DNA of 64,000 bases. Source: Burkholderiaceae bacterium (GTDB lineage Bacteria > Pseudomonadota > Gammaproteobacteria > Burkholderiales > Burkholderiaceae_C). Under the pieces are notes generated by a model, which searched no databases, was not told the DNA's origin, and saw only the letters and a list, made by a program, of their open reading frames with translations. The stretch's first letter is position 1. Every line of letters starts with the position of its first letter. Below, piece after piece: positions 53,875 through 64,000 of the stretch. The translations under genes and the position numbers were made by a program. The stretch spans positions 3,224,001 to 3,288,000 of the forward strand of contig CP126124.1 of the NCBI GenBank assembly GCA_030123545.1, given 5' to 3'.

Positions 53875-53991
53875 ATGGGCTCCATGATGCGACCGACCGA
53901 TCCGGCAGCGCCCGCAGCGATGCCGCCGAAAGCCAGCCGCCACACCAACCCTTCCATGCGGACCGATCAAGACAACGGAGAACATCAATGA
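53875..53991 (+). CDS. Possible 38-residue ORF between sdhA and sdhB
   Basis: An ATG-started frame fills the unusually long sdhA-sdhB gap and ends in a TGA that overlaps the sdhB ATG (ATGA), as coupled genes do. The product is polar and rich in Met, Pro and Ala (opening MGSMMRPTDPAAPAAMPP), with no domain or membrane segment. No Shine-Dalgarno sequence is evident, so it may be chance. Confidence 0.15.
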   Translation: MGSMMRPTDPAAPAAMPPKASRHTNPSMRTDQDNGEHQ

Positions 53992-54692
53992 GCAAGCGCA
54001 CCTTCCAGATCTACCGCTACGACCCCGACAAGGACGCAAGGCCGTACATGCAGACGCTGGAGATCGAACTCGACGGCCACGAACGCATGCTGCTCGATGC
54101 GCTGCTCAAGCTCAAGGCGCAGGACCCGGGCATCGCGTTTCGCCGCTCCTGCCGCGAAGGGGTCTGCGGCTCGGACGCCATGAACATCAATGGCAAGAAC
54201 GGCCTGGCCTGCCTGACCAACATGCGCACGCTGAAAGACCCGGTGGTCTTGAAGCCGCTGCCCGGCCTGCCGGTGGTCCGCGACCTGATCGTCGACATGA
54301 CGCAGTTCTTCAAGCAGTACGAATCGATCAAACCGTACCTGATCAACGACACCGCACCGCCCGAGAAGGAGCGGCTCCAGAGTCCGGAGGAACGCGAGGA
54401 GCTGAACGGCCTGTACGAATGCATCCTCTGCGCGTGCTGCTCCACCGCTTGCCCGAGCTTCTGGTGGAACCCGGACAAGTACGTCGGCCCAGCCGGCCTG
54501 CTGCAGGCCTACCGCTTCCTGGCCGACAGCCGCGACTTGGGCACGTCGGAGCGGCTCGACAACCTGGAAGACCCATACCGGCTGTTCCGCTGTCGCACCA
54601 TCATGAACTGCACCGACGTGTGTCCGAAGGGCTTGAACCCATCGCTTGCGATCAACAAGATCAAGGAAATGATGGTGTATCGCGCCGGCTGA
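53988..54692 (+). CDS. sdhB: Succinate dehydrogenase iron-sulfur subunit
   Basis: A 234-residue electron-transfer subunit. The 2Fe-2S ligands are in CREGVCGSDAMNINGKNGLAC (starting near residue 55). The 4Fe-4S and 3Fe-4S ligands are in CILCACCSTACP and CRTIMNCTDVCPKGLNP. The opening FQIYRYDPDKDARPYMQTLEI is standard. It is 19 bases upstream of sdhE. Confidence 0.97.
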   Translation: MSKRTFQIYRYDPDKDARPYMQTLEIELDGHERMLLDALLKLKAQDPGIAFRRSCREGVCGSDAMNINGKNGLACLTNMRTLKDPVVLKPLPGLPVVRDLIVDMTQFFKQYESIKPYLINDTAPPEKERLQSPEEREELNGLYECILCACCSTACPSFWWNPDKYVGPAGLLQAYRFLADSRDLGTSERLDNLEDPYRLFRCRTIMNCTDVCPKGLNPSLAINKIKEMMVYRAG

Positions 54693-54711
54693 ACAAGAGG
54701 TCGACCCAGCG

Positions 54712-55017
54712 ATGGAACCAGATGCAACCGAATCGGCTCCCAATAGTGAACAGTTGGACGCGCGCGCGCTCGGCCGGCTCAAGTGGCGCTGCCGACGCGG
54801 CCTGCTCGAAAACGACCTGATTCTCGAGCGCTTCTTCCAGCGTCACGAAGAGCGGTTGACCGCTCGGCAGGGCGCTGCGCTCGGTGCTTTAATGGAATTG
54901 AGCGACAACGATCTGCTGGATCTGAACCTGTCGCGCAAGACATTGGCCCAGGTGGCCCCGGCGCTCGACAGCGAAGACGTGCGCGAACTGCTGCGCCAGA
55001 TGCAACCGAAACCATGA
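54712..55017 (+). CDS. sdhE: FAD assembly factor SdhE
   Basis: A 101-residue SdhE/YgfY protein that helps attach FAD covalently to SdhA. The RGxxE-type motif is visible in RLKWRCRRGLLENDLILERFF (about 22-42), followed by LMELSDNDLLDL. Location between sdhB and gltA is standard for Burkholderiales. Twelve bases separate it from gltA. Confidence 0.93.
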   Translation: MEPDATESAPNSEQLDARALGRLKWRCRRGLLENDLILERFFQRHEERLTARQGAALGALMELSDNDLLDLNLSRKTLAQVAPALDSEDVRELLRQMQPKP

Positions 55018-55029
55018 AAGGGGAACGAG

Positions 55030-56340
55030 ATGAAATTGGCTGACAACAAAGCGACCCTGTCGTTCAGCAACGGCAGCCCCAGCGTAGAACTCCCGGTGTA
55101 CCAGGGCACGATAGGGCCGGACGTGATCGACATCCGCAAGCTCTATGCGCAGACCGGCATGTTCACCTACGACCCGGGCTTCCTGTCCACCGCATCCTGC
55201 CGCTCGGCGATCACGTTCATCGACGGCGACAAGGGCGAACTGCTGTACCGCGGCTACCCGATCGAGCAGCTCGCCACGCAGTGCGACTTCATGGAAACCT
55301 GCTACCTGCTGCTGTACGGCGAACTGCCGAACGAGAAAGATAAAAAGAACTTCGTTCGGCTGGTGACCATGCACACCATGGTCAACGAGCAGATGCAGTT
55401 CTTCCTGCGCGGCTTTATGCGCAGCGCGCACCCGATGGCGGTGATGACCGGGCTGGTCGGCGCGCTCTCCGCGTTCTATCACGACAGCACCGACATCAAC
55501 AACCCGAAGCATCGCGAGATCGCGGCGATCCGGCTGATCGCGAAGCTGCCGACGCTGGTCGCGATGGCGTACAAGTACTCGGTCGGCCAGCCGTACATCT
55601 ATCCGCGCAACGACCTGAGCTACGCGGGCAACTTCCTGCACATGATGTTCGCGACGCCGTGCGAAGACTACAAAGTCAGCCCGGTACTCGAGCGCGCAAT
55701 GGATCGCATCTTCATCCTGCACGCGGACCACGAGCAGAACGCATCGACCTCGACCGTGCGGCTGTGCGGCTCGTCGGGCACGAATCCGTTCGCCGCGATC
55801 GCGGCCGGCGTCGCCTGCCTGTGGGGCCCGGCGCACGGCGGCGCGAACGAAGCGGCGCTGAACATGCTGTACGACCTGCAGAAGGCCGGCGGCGTGGCGA
55901 AGATCGGCGAATTCATCAAGCAGGTGAAGGACAAGAACTCGAACGTCAAGCTGATGGGCTTCGGCCACCGCGTCTACAAGAACTACGACCCACGCGCAAA
56001 GCTGATGCAGCAGACCTGCAACGAGGTGCTGGACGAACTGGGCCTGCACAACGACCCGCTGTTCGCGCTGGCCAAGGCACTCGAGAAGATCGCGCTCGAG
56101 GACGACTATTTCGTCTCGCGCAAGCTCTACCCGAACGTGGACTTCTACTCGGGCATCGTGCAGCGCGCGATCGGCATTCCGGTGTCGCTGTTCACCGCGG
56201 TGTTCGCGCTCGCGCGCACGACCGGCTGGATCGCGCAGCTCGACGAGATGATCGGCGACGCCGAGTACAAGATCGCTCGTCCGCGCCAGCTGTTCGTCGG
56301 CACCCCGAGGCGCGACGTCAAGCCGATCGCGCAGCGCTGA
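55030..56340 (+). CDS. gltA: Citrate synthase, type II
   Basis: A 436-residue hexameric-type citrate synthase condensing acetyl-CoA and oxaloacetate. Catalytic residues are found in [30 protein letters not shown] and [15 protein letters not shown] (His, His, Asp). The opening [30 protein letters not shown] is typical of the Gram-negative, NADH-sensitive form. It is the last gene of the operon and is followed by a strong terminator. Confidence 0.97.
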   Translation: MKLADNKATLSFSNGSPSVELPVYQGTIGPDVIDIRKLYAQTGMFTYDPGFLSTASCRSAITFIDGDKGELLYRGYPIEQLATQCDFMETCYLLLYGELPNEKDKKNFVRLVTMHTMVNEQMQFFLRGFMRSAHPMAVMTGLVGALSAFYHDSTDINNPKHREIAAIRLIAKLPTLVAMAYKYSVGQPYIYPRNDLSYAGNFLHMMFATPCEDYKVSPVLERAMDRIFILHADHEQNASTSTVRLCGSSGTNPFAAIAAGVACLWGPAHGGANEAALNMLYDLQKAGGVAKIGEFIKQVKDKNSNVKLMGFGHRVYKNYDPRAKLMQQTCNEVLDELGLHNDPLFALAKALEKIALEDDYFVSRKLYPNVDFYSGIVQRAIGIPVSLFTAVFALARTTGWIAQLDEMIGDAEYKIARPRQLFVGTPRRDVKPIAQR

Positions 56341-56358
56341 CCCGTTGCACGGCCGCGT

Positions 56359-56393
56359 GAACAAGGCCCGCGGATGCGGGCCTTGTTCTTGTT
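56359..56393 (+). terminator. Intrinsic terminator of the sdh-gltA operon
   Basis: A perfect 13-bp stem (GAACAAGGCCCGC with GCGGGCCTTGTTC) around GGAT, followed by TTGTT, 19 bases after the gltA stop codon. Confidence 0.9.
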
Positions 56394-56490
56394 GCGCTGG
56401 GCTCGCGAATGGCCGCGGCAGCCGGCGATCTGCTCGCGGCCGCCCCGCCTTCTTCCGCGCCCTAAAATCGGGCAGCCACGGAGCACTTTG

Positions 56491-57942
56491 ATGGGACGCA
56501 CGCTGTACGACAAGATCTGGGACGAGCATGTCGTCCATACCGAGGACGACGGCACCGCCATCCTCTACATCGACCGGCACCTGGTGCACGAAGTCACCAG
56601 CCCGCAGGCGTTCGAGGGCCTGCGCCAAGCGGGGCGCAGGCCCTGGCGCGTCAGTTCGGTGGTCGCGACCGCCGATCACAACACGCCGACCACCGGCTGG
56701 GAGCGCGGCTACGACGGCATCGCCGACCCGATCAGCAGGGAACAGATCACGACGCTGGACAAGAACATCGCCGAGTTCGGCGCGGCCGCGTACTTTCCGT
56801 TCCTGTCGAAACGCCAGGGCATCGTGCACGTGATCGGGCCGGAGGAAGGCGCGACGCTGCCCGGCATGACCGTGGTCTGCGGCGATAGCCACACCAGCAC
56901 GCACGGCGCGTTCGGCGCGCTGGCGCACGGCATCGGCACCAGCGAGGTCGAGCATGTGCTGGCCACGCAGACCCTGCTGGCGAAGAAGGCGAAGAACATG
57001 CTGGTGCGGGTCGAGGGACGGCTCGCGCCCGGCCTCACCGCGAAGGACGTGGTGCTCGCCATCATCTGCCGCATCGGCACCGCCGGCGGCACCGGCTACA
57101 CGATCGAATTCGGCGGCTCGGTGATCCGCGCGCTGTCGATGGAAGGGCGCATGACCGTGTGCAACATGGCAATCGAGGCCGGCGCTCGCGCCGGCATGGT
57201 CGCTGTCGACGACAAGACCATCGACTACCTGAAGGGCCGGCCGCTCGCGCCCGGCTACGACCGGCCAAGCGGCCGCTTCGCCGGCGGCGCGGAATGGGAC
57301 CAGGCGGTCGCGTACTGGCGCACCCTTCAGTCCGACCCCGACGCGAAGTTCGACGCGGTGGTCGAGCTCGACGCGGCGCAGATCGTCCCGCAGGTCACCT
57401 GGGGCACCTCGCCCGAGATGGTGGTCGGCGTCGACGGCCGCGTGCCCGACCCGGACCGGGAAAAGGATGCGAGCCGCCGCGGCGCCATCGAGCGCGCGCT
57501 GACCTACATGGGCCTTGCGCCGAACAAGGCGATCGCTGACATCGTCGTCGACAAGGTGTTCATCGGCAGCTGCACCAACAGCCGGATCGAGGACCTGCGC
57601 GAAGCGGCTGCAATGGTGAAGAAGCTCGGGCAAAAGGTGGCGAAGAACGTGAAGCTCGCGATGGTCGTGCCCGGATCGGGCTTGGTGAAGGAACAGGCCG
57701 AACGCGAAGGCCTGGACAAGGTGTTCACCGCCGCCGGTTTCGAATGGCGCGAGCCCGGCTGCTCGATGTGCCTGGCGATGAACGCGGATCGGCTGGAGCC
57801 CGGCGAGCGCTGCGCGTCGACCAGCAACCGCAATTTCGAAGGCCGCCAGGGCGCCGGCGGCCGCACCCATCTGGTCAGTCCGGCGATGGCCGCCGCCGCG
57901 GCGGTGCACGGCCACTTCGTCGATATCCGTCGTTTCGCCTAA
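56491..57942 (+). CDS. leuC: 3-isopropylmalate dehydratase large subunit
   Basis: A 483-residue 4Fe-4S isomerase subunit of leucine synthesis. Cluster ligands are in [12 protein letters not shown] and [41 protein letters not shown] is the aconitase-family signature. It is slightly longer than usual (466-475 residues), with the extra length in the region around [13 protein letters not shown]. It starts leuCDB, 13 bases before leuD. Confidence 0.96.
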   Translation: MGRTLYDKIWDEHVVHTEDDGTAILYIDRHLVHEVTSPQAFEGLRQAGRRPWRVSSVVATADHNTPTTGWERGYDGIADPISREQITTLDKNIAEFGAAAYFPFLSKRQGIVHVIGPEEGATLPGMTVVCGDSHTSTHGAFGALAHGIGTSEVEHVLATQTLLAKKAKNMLVRVEGRLAPGLTAKDVVLAIICRIGTAGGTGYTIEFGGSVIRALSMEGRMTVCNMAIEAGARAGMVAVDDKTIDYLKGRPLAPGYDRPSGRFAGGAEWDQAVAYWRTLQSDPDAKFDAVVELDAAQIVPQVTWGTSPEMVVGVDGRVPDPDREKDASRRGAIERALTYMGLAPNKAIADIVVDKVFIGSCTNSRIEDLREAAAMVKKLGQKVAKNVKLAMVVPGSGLVKEQAEREGLDKVFTAAGFEWREPGCSMCLAMNADRLEPGERCASTSNRNFEGRQGAGGRTHLVSPAMAAAAAVHGHFVDIRRFA

Positions 57943-57955
57943 AGAGGAGCCCACG

Positions 57956-58600
57956 ATGCAGAAATTCACCGTGCACCGGGGCCTGGCCGCGCCGCTGGAC
58001 CGCGAGAACGTCGATACCGACGCGATCATCCCGAAGCAGTTCCTCAAATCGATCAAGAAGACCGGCTTCGGCCCGAACCTGTTCGACGAATGGCGTTACC
58101 TGGATCATGGCGAGCCGGGCATGGATCCGGCGTCGCGCCGCCCGAACCCCGACTTTGTGCTGAACCAGCCGCGCTATGCGGGTGCGTCGATCCTGCTCGC
58201 GCGCAAGAACTTCGGCTGCGGCTCGAGCCGCGAGCATGCGCCATGGGCGCTCGACCAATACGGCTTTCGCGCGCTGATCGCGCCGAGCTACGCCGACATC
58301 TTCTTCAACAACTGCTTCAAGAACGGACTGCTGCCGATCGTGCTCACCGAACCGCAGGTCGCGCAACTGTTCGACGAGGTCGCTGCGTTCCCGGGCTATC
58401 GCCTGACGATCGACCTGGAACGCCAGCGCGTGGTCAAGCCCGACGGCGGCGAACTCGCGTTCGAGGTCGCGCCGTTCCGCAAACACTGCTTGGTTAATGG
58501 CCTGGACGACATCGGCCTGACGCTGCGCCACCAGGACGCGATCCGCGCGTTCGAGGCCGAGCGGCTTGCGCAAAAGCCTTGGCTGGCACGCCGGCTGTGA
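57956..58600 (+). CDS. leuD: 3-isopropylmalate dehydratase small subunit
   Basis: A 214-residue swivel-domain subunit pairing with LeuC. Substrate motifs are [22 protein letters not shown] (about 19-40) and [25 protein letters not shown] lies before the ATG. A 140-base gap with a dispersed repeat follows before leuB. Confidence 0.96.
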   Translation: MQKFTVHRGLAAPLDRENVDTDAIIPKQFLKSIKKTGFGPNLFDEWRYLDHGEPGMDPASRRPNPDFVLNQPRYAGASILLARKNFGCGSSREHAPWALDQYGFRALIAPSYADIFFNNCFKNGLLPIVLTEPQVAQLFDEVAAFPGYRLTIDLERQRVVKPDGGELAFEVAPFRKHCLVNGLDDIGLTLRHQDAIRAFEAERLAQKPWLARRL

Positions 58601-58657
58601 GGCCCCCGCGCTAGCTGCCAGTCGGCGGCTCGCCTCCGACCGGAAGCGCCGCCCCGA

Positions 58658-58732
58658 TTGCTATTCTTAGCATAGCTAAAAGCCCATATTCATCCTTGGC
58701 TAAAGCCTGATTTTGCTTGCAAAGCGGAGAGC
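58658..58732 (+). repeat. Dispersed ATAGC-type repeat, copy 5 (between leuD and leuB)
   Basis: TTGCTATTCTTAGCATAGCT, then CATCCTTGGCTAAAGCC and TGATTTTGCTTGCAAA give the same block order as the copy in gspF. It ends just upstream of the leuB ribosome-binding site and lies inside the leu operon. Confidence 0.65.
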
Positions 58733-58740
58733 CCACCCCC

Positions 58741-59811
<1,071 letters not shown>

Positions 59812-59889
59812 GCCGCCGGCGCCGGACGGGCGCGCGCTGAAGTGCGGGCCCCTGCCTCGCCGCCGATCGATCCGTCGCTGCGGGGCCGG

Positions 59890-60528
59890 TCAGTTCCTAC
59901 GACGCCGGCGTAGCGCGTCCCAGAGGCGAGACGCCGGCGGGACCAGCGCCAGCGGCACCATGGCCAGCATGTTCCAGCCCGGCACGACGAAGGCCAACGG
60001 CACGGCCAGCACCAGGCAGGCCACCGGCAGCCCCGCGCGGCGCAGCAGGGTGCGGCGCAGGGCCGCGTACTCGGCGGGCTGCGGCACGGCCGCAGCCGAC
60101 GGAAACGCGGCCACGATCCGCGCCAGCGACAACAATGACAATGCCAGCAGGTGCGCGCTGTAGACCGCCGCGGCGACTGCCAAGTCACCGTACTGCGCCA
60201 TCATGCTGGTCGAAAACGGCATCAGCCCGACCAGCGCCAGTTGGCTCAGTTCGATCCTGGGTGACGGCATGGCGCCCTCGGCCGCCAGTCGCGTCAGCCG
60301 CGCGCCCGACATCCAGAACAGCGCGACGACCCAGAAGCTGAGCAGCCAGACCGAGATCTTCGGCACCAGGGCCAGCAGCGCCTGGGCGACGTCCTGCGAG
60401 GCCGCGTGCGCGGGTAGTTCGGGGAGTCGCAGGTCGAGGACCAGCAGCGTGATCGCAACGGCATAGACCCCGTCGGTCAGCGCCTCCATCCGGGCGCGCG
60501 GAATGCCATGCTCGCGGGTGTGGTGCAT
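59890..60528 (-). CDS. TMEM175-like (DUF1211) membrane protein, putative potassium channel
   Basis: A 212-residue protein with about six hydrophobic segments. The family motif appears as RMEALTDGVYAVAITLLVLDLRLPELP (about 13-39), corresponding to the FSDGVFAI filter helix of bacterial TMEM175 potassium channels. I chose the ATG at 60528 over a TTG 27 bases earlier. It is 27 bases from the upstream NTF2-like gene on the same strand. Conductance is inferred from family only. Confidence 0.82.
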   Translation of the reverse strand: MHHTREHGIPRARMEALTDGVYAVAITLLVLDLRLPELPAHAASQDVAQALLALVPKISVWLLSFWVVALFWMSGARLTRLAAEGAMPSPRIELSQLALVGLMPFSTSMMAQYGDLAVAAAVYSAHLLALSLLSLARIVAAFPSAAAVPQPAEYAALRRTLLRRAGLPVACLVLAVPLAFVVPGWNMLAMVPLALVPPASRLWDALRRRRRN

Positions 60529-60555
60529 CGGCCGATTATCGATGGCGCTTCGCAA

Positions 60556-60966
60556 TCAGCGCTGCACCGGGTCGGTTTGTCCGACAGGATCGGAAATCAG
60601 CGTGCCCTGGTGATACAGGGCCTTCCACCCTTGCGGCGATCTGCGCCACAGCGTGGACCTGCGGCTGAGGCGCCCGTCCGCCTGCTCGAGCCGATAGGTC
60701 GCCAGATAGACGTCGGCAACAATCCGGCGACAGGCAAAGTCGGTCACGATCAGGCGCTCGACCACCGGCGTCCGGTGGCGTTGCTCGAGCGCATCGAGCA
60801 CGAACGCCCTGGAATAGATGCGGCCAGAGGCCCCGATCTCCCAGAAATCGTCGGTCGTCATGCCCTCGAAATCGCTGCGGCGCGTGCCGAATTCAGCCCG
60901 GTGAAAGATCGGCTCGCGCGCGGCGAGTTCACGGGCCACCTGATCCAACGGGTCGAGATCAATCAT
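60556..60966 (-). CDS. NTF2-like (DUF4440) protein
   Basis: A 136-residue alpha-beta barrel protein of the SnoaL/DUF4440 type. It has an N-terminal helix (LDQVARELAAREPIFHRAEFG), then DDFWEIGASGRIYSRAFVLDAL and a terminal TLWRRSPQGWKALYHQGTL. Such proteins are small enzymes or ligand carriers; the function is unknown. It lies upstream of the channel gene on the same strand. Confidence 0.78.
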   Translation of the reverse strand: MIDLDPLDQVARELAAREPIFHRAEFGTRRSDFEGMTTDDFWEIGASGRIYSRAFVLDALEQRHRTPVVERLIVTDFACRRIVADVYLATYRLEQADGRLSRRSTLWRRSPQGWKALYHQGTLISDPVGQTDPVQR

Positions 60967-61035
60967 CCTGTTGCCTGTTGCGCCGGATCGGCTTCATCGC
61001 AGCATTCTCGGGCCGGCCCCGGCATGCCGCTCGGG

Positions 61036-61041
61036 TACAAT
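61036..61041 (+). promoter_or_regulatory. Candidate -10 box upstream of asd
   Basis: TACAAT matches the -10 consensus well, but no convincing -35 box is found 16-18 bases upstream. Initiation near 61048 would place the small ORF below almost at the 5' end of the transcript. Confidence 0.35.
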
Positions 61042-61049
61042 GGGCGATC

Positions 61050-61145
61050 ATGTCTGCCGCCCGCCCGTTCGCCTCGAACACCGCCGTTGCCGTCCCGGCC
61101 GGCGTGGCCGCGCGCGCAGCCATCACCAAGAAGACGACCGGCTGA
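61050..61145 (+). CDS. Possible 31-residue leader peptide of asd
   Basis: A short frame (opening MSAARPFASNTAVAV) ending in ITKKTTG. Thr, Lys and Ile codons cluster just before its stop, and these are end products of the pathway that Asd serves. It is followed by inverted repeats that can pair in two exclusive ways. Such a layout resembles amino-acid attenuation leaders. No good Shine-Dalgarno is seen; translation may be leaderless. Chance occurrence remains possible. Confidence 0.3.
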   Translation: MSAARPFASNTAVAVPAGVAARAAITKKTTG

Positions 61146-61189
61146 AGCAGCCCGGCTCGTCGCGCGCCCCTGCTGGCCGGACGAGCCGG
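61138..61189 (+). promoter_or_regulatory. Mutually exclusive hairpins between the small ORF and asd
   Basis: CCGGCTG (61138-61144) can pair with CAGCCCGG (61148-61155, one bulge). Alternatively CCGGCTCGTC (61152-61161) pairs perfectly with GACGAGCCGG (61180-61189). The two stems share bases and exclude each other. No T-run follows the second stem, so it is not a standard terminator. Confidence 0.35.
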
Positions 61190-61240
61190 CCAATCGATAC
61201 GGTCTTGCATAGTGAGCTTTGACTGAGAGGGCGTTGAAAA

Positions 61241-62371
61241 ATGAGCACATTGGTAGGTTTTGTCGGCTGGCGCGGCATGGTCGGCTCGGTGCTGATGGAC
61301 CGGATGCGGCAGGAGAAGGATTTCGACCTGATCGAGCCGGTGTTCTTCTCGACCTCGAATGCCGGTGGCAAGGCGCCGGCCATGGCGCGGAACGAGACGA
61401 AGCTGCGCGACGCGCACGACATCGATGCGCTCAAAAAGTGCGACATCATCATCACCGCGCAGGGCGGCGACTACACGAATGAGGTATTCGCCAAGCTGCG
61501 CGGCGCCGGCTGGAAGGGGCACTGGATCGACGCGGCGTCCGCGCTGCGGATGAATCAGGAGGCGGTCATCATCCTCGACCCGGTCAACCTGCCGGTGATC
61601 AAGAACGCGTTGGCCCACGGGGGCCGCAACTGGATCGGCGGCAACTGCACGGTGAGTTGCATGCTGATGGGCGTCGGCGCGCTGTTCAAGGCCGGACTGA
61701 TCGAGTGGATGGTGACGCAAACCTACCAGGCTGCCAGCGGCGGCGGTGCGCAGCACATGCGCGAACTGCTGGCCCAATTCGGCACGCTCAATCACGAAGT
61801 GCGCGACCTGCTGGCCGACCCGACCAGCGCGATCCTCGAGATCGACCGGCTGGTGATCGAAAAGCAGCGCGGCCTGATGGATGCCGAGAAGGCGAATTTC
61901 GGTGTGCCGCTGGGCGGATCGCTGATCCCGTGGATCGACAAGGATCTGGGTAACGGCATGAGCCGCGAGGAATGGAAGGGCGGCGCCGAAACCAACAAGA
62001 TCCTCGGCCAAGGCGAAGGTTTTGGCACGCCGACGGTGCCGGTGGACGGCTTTTGCGTGCGCATTGGCGCGATGCGCTGCCACAGCCAGGCGCTGACCTT
62101 CAAGCTGAAGAAGGACGTGCCGGTGGCCGACGTCGAGGCGATGATCGCCGCCGACAACGACTGGGCGCGCGTGGTGCCGAACAACCGCGAGGCGACGATG
62201 CGCGAGCTGACGCCAGTGGCCGTGACCGGCACGCTGGCGATTCCGGTCGGCCGCATCCGCAAGATGGCGATGGGCCCGGAGTACCTCGGCGCGTTCACGA
62301 TCGGCGACCAGCTGCTGTGGGGCGCGGCCGAACCGCTGCGCCGCATGCTGCGCATCCTGCTGGAGGCCTGA
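61241..62371 (+). CDS. asd: Aspartate-semialdehyde dehydrogenase
   Basis: A 376-residue NADP-dependent enzyme making aspartate semialdehyde for lysine, threonine, methionine and diaminopimelate. NADP loop [17 protein letters not shown] (about 6-22), nucleophile C136 in [10 protein letters not shown], substrate-binding region [10 protein letters not shown] and catalytic His in [12 protein letters not shown]. The length and the MVGSVL pattern are typical of the Gram-negative form. fimV follows after 175 bases. Confidence 0.97.
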   Translation: MSTLVGFVGWRGMVGSVLMDRMRQEKDFDLIEPVFFSTSNAGGKAPAMARNETKLRDAHDIDALKKCDIIITAQGGDYTNEVFAKLRGAGWKGHWIDAASALRMNQEAVIILDPVNLPVIKNALAHGGRNWIGGNCTVSCMLMGVGALFKAGLIEWMVTQTYQAASGGGAQHMRELLAQFGTLNHEVRDLLADPTSAILEIDRLVIEKQRGLMDAEKANFGVPLGGSLIPWIDKDLGNGMSREEWKGGAETNKILGQGEGFGTPTVPVDGFCVRIGAMRCHSQALTFKLKKDVPVADVEAMIAADNDWARVVPNNREATMRELTPVAVTGTLAIPVGRIRKMAMGPEYLGAFTIGDQLLWGAAEPLRRMLRILLEA

Positions 62372-62546
62372 GCGACGTTCGCCGGAGCGGTGTGAAGCGG
62401 TACGTTGTCACCCGGCAACAACGTTTTTCACGGAAACCGCAAGCGCGCCGCGGCGACGCGAGGCGCGGCGCTGTTGTTGCCTTGTCAGGCAATTTCATTG
62501 ATGTTAGTGTCCTTTTTCGACTTCACGTGCCCTGGCCCACTCCCAA

Positions 62547-64000
62547 ATGACCCGACCGAATCCGCCCGCTGATCCGACCCTTCCTGTTCGCAACATCGTC
62601 CGCAAGGCGCATGGCCTGAGGCTGGGAGCCGTGGCAGCCGCCGTCGCGCTGGCGCTCGGGATGTCGGCGATCGACGCCCACGCGTTTGCGCTCGGACGCA
62701 TCACGGTGCAGTCGGCGCTCGGCGAGCCGCTGCGCGCGCAGATCGCCGTGCCGGAGATCACGCCCGAGGAAGCTGTCAGCCTGCGCGTGACGATGGCGGC
62801 GCCGAGCGCGTTCAAGGCGGCGGGCCTGGAATACAACCCGATCGTTCCGCGCCTGCACATCAACCTGCAGCGCGGCGCCGGCGGCCACGCCTACCTGAAC
62901 GTGACCAGCGACCGGCCGATCAACGACCCGTATCTGGACATCATCATCGAGGCCAACTGGTCGACCGGGCGCATGTTGCGCGATTACACGATGCTGTTCG
63001 ATCCGGCCGAGCGACGCACGCTGGCCGAAGCGGCGCCGATCGCGCCGCAGATTCCGGCAACGCCGATCCCGCCAAAGGCCACCAACCTGCCTTTGCCGAC
63101 CGCGCGCCGGTCGGCCCAACCGCCGGCGCCACGGCCGGTCCGCCCGCCCGAACCGCGCGCGAAGAGCGGCACCAGTGGTGGCCAGGTCACCGTTGCCCGG
63201 GGCGATACTGCCGGGCGGATCGCCGCCGCCCACAGGCCCGCGAACGTTTCGCTGGACCAGATGCTGGTTGCGCTGCTGCGTGCGAACCCCGATGCCTTTA
63301 TCAACGGCAACGTGAACCGGCTGAAGGCCGGCGCCGTGCTGAACATGCCCAGCGCACAGCAGGCGGAGGCCACGCCGGCCGGCTCGGCGCGCGAAACCAT
63401 CGTCGCGCAGAGCCGCAACTTCAACAACTTCCGCCGCGAGCTGGCGGAACACGCACCGGCAACGCGGATGGCGACCGCCAACCGCTCGGCGACCGGCTCG
63501 GTGCAGGCAAATGTCGAGGAACAGGCCCCGGCCGCCGCGTCGCCCGACCGGCTGACGTTGTCCAAGGGCTCGGTGCAGACCAAGAACGGGCCGGAAGCAC
63601 AGGCGCTTGCAGCGCGCAAGACACAGGACGCGAATGCCCGGGTCGCCGAACTGAACAAGAACGTCACCGAGCTGAACAAGCTGGAGAGCGCATCCAAGGC
63701 GGCCGGCTCGGCGCCGCCCGCCGCGGCCGCCGAAGCCCCGGCCCATGACGGCATCACGGTCCCGATCGCAGCGGCCCCTGCGGCGTCGGCGCCGGCAGCG
63801 GCTGCCAAGTCGGAAGCATCGGCAGCTGCGGCCACGGCCAAGCCGGAGGCGCCGCCAGCGGCGACCGCGCCGGCCAAACCGACGCCGAAGGTCGTGCCGG
63901 TGTCCACGGCCGGGTCTGGCTTCCTGAGCCAGGTGATGGACAACCCGCTGGTGCCGGCCGGTGCAGCGGTGATCATCGCGCTGCTGGCCGGCCTCGGTTT
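62547..64000 (+). CDS. fimV: FimV/HubP family peptidoglycan-binding polar protein (partial)
   Basis: The gene is cut by the right edge; 484 codons are present. The signal region (about 21-46, ending AHAF) is followed by the conserved FimV N-terminal domain ALGRITVQSALGEPLRAQIAVPEITPEEA and DRPINDPYLDIIIEANWSTGRMLRDYTMLFDP. A LysM domain follows (about 212-268: VTVARGDTAGRIAAAHRPANVSLDQMLVALLRANPDAFINGN), then a Pro/Ala-rich stretch and the start of a membrane helix (VPAGAAVIIALLAGLG). FimV organises the cell pole and type IV pili, and may also affect type II secretion. Confidence 0.93.
   Translation, partial: MTRPNPPADPTLPVRNIVRKAHGLRLGAVAAAVALALGMSAIDAHAFALGRITVQSALGEPLRAQIAVPEITPEEAVSLRVTMAAPSAFKAAGLEYNPIVPRLHINLQRGAGGHAYLNVTSDRPINDPYLDIIIEANWSTGRMLRDYTMLFDPAERRTLAEAAPIAPQIPATPIPPKATNLPLPTARRSAQPPAPRPVRPPEPRAKSGTSGGQVTVARGDTAGRIAAAHRPANVSLDQMLVALLRANPDAFINGNVNRLKAGAVLNMPSAQQAEATPAGSARETIVAQSRNFNNFRRELAEHAPATRMATANRSATGSVQANVEEQAPAAASPDRLTLSKGSVQTKNGPEAQALAARKTQDANARVAELNKNVTELNKLESASKAAGSAPPAAAAEAPAHDGITVPIAAAPAASAPAAAAKSEASAAAATAKPEAPPAATAPAKPTPKVVPVSTAGSGFLSQVMDNPLVPAGAAVIIALLAGLG

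Noticed and set aside
54889..58056. Long minus-strand open frame opposite gltA, leuC and sdhE
   Set aside because: It is fully antisense to conserved genes and reads as low-complexity His/Arg/Asp-rich text without motifs.

Overview
The window is about 64 kb of GC-rich DNA, densely coding, with no rRNA, tRNA, CRISPR array, transposase or phage gene that I can see. No stretch longer than about 280 bases lacks a gene. Gene content and order point to a betaproteobacterium of the order Burkholderiales, most likely Comamonadaceae: a porin-coq7 pair, sdhCDAB-sdhE-gltA next to mdh, leuCDB-asd-fimV, and an E. coli-type SerA beside NsrR. Dispersed repeats of a kind I associate with Comamonadaceae genomes support this. 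The assignment rests on family knowledge, not on a database search.

Layout. 1-6135 (minus strand): a dipeptide/oligopeptide ABC transporter operon (permease, M20 amidohydrolase, binding protein, second permease, two ATPases). 6391-9064: porin, coq7 and an osmC-family gene, followed by an orphan promoter-hairpins-terminator block that may be a small RNA. 9341-10891: ilvA. 11040-22665: a complete type II secretion set, gspC divergent from gspG-H-I-J-K-L-M-N-D-E-F, with three dispersed-repeat insertions. 22673-25356: a 5'-nucleotidase and an SbmA/YddA-like ABC exporter. 25409-31627: an alicyclic-acid catabolic cluster resembling the bad/ali genes of Rhodopseudomonas palustris (BadR-type repressor, BadH, a divergent crotonase, an AliB-like dehydrogenase, an AliA-like CoA ligase and an MDR reductase).

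31668-41375 is the most interesting block. It carries sirB2, nnrS, an unusual cbb3-type terminal oxidase (a CcoS-like segment fused to CcoN, a CcoO, and a single-haem cytochrome in place of the usual dihaem CcoP), a Sco copper chaperone, an unrecognised membrane protein, serA, nsrR, a 7Fe ferredoxin, a DUF2249 protein, a lone PAS protein and a hemerythrin. Two 23-bp sequences resembling NsrR operators lie before nnrS and between nsrR and fdxA. I read this as a nitric-oxide-responsive respiration and protection module.

41426-50073 (mostly minus strand): an FAD monooxygenase, acnA with a divergent XRE regulator, and mdh-tam-CoA ester lyase-small periplasmic protein. 50242-56340: a GntR regulator with an 18-bp perfect palindrome upstream, then sdhCDAB-sdhE-gltA closed by an intrinsic terminator. 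56491-59811: leuCDB. 59890-60966: a TMEM175-like channel and an NTF2-like protein. 61050-64000: a possible Thr/Lys-codon leader peptide, asd, and the start of fimV, which runs off the window.

A recurring theme is the absorption of short dispersed repeats into genes. One family appears to encode the dppA signal peptide and a gspF membrane helix. A second sits exactly at the stop codons of three genes. A third is translated as the N-terminus of the DppF-like ATPase.
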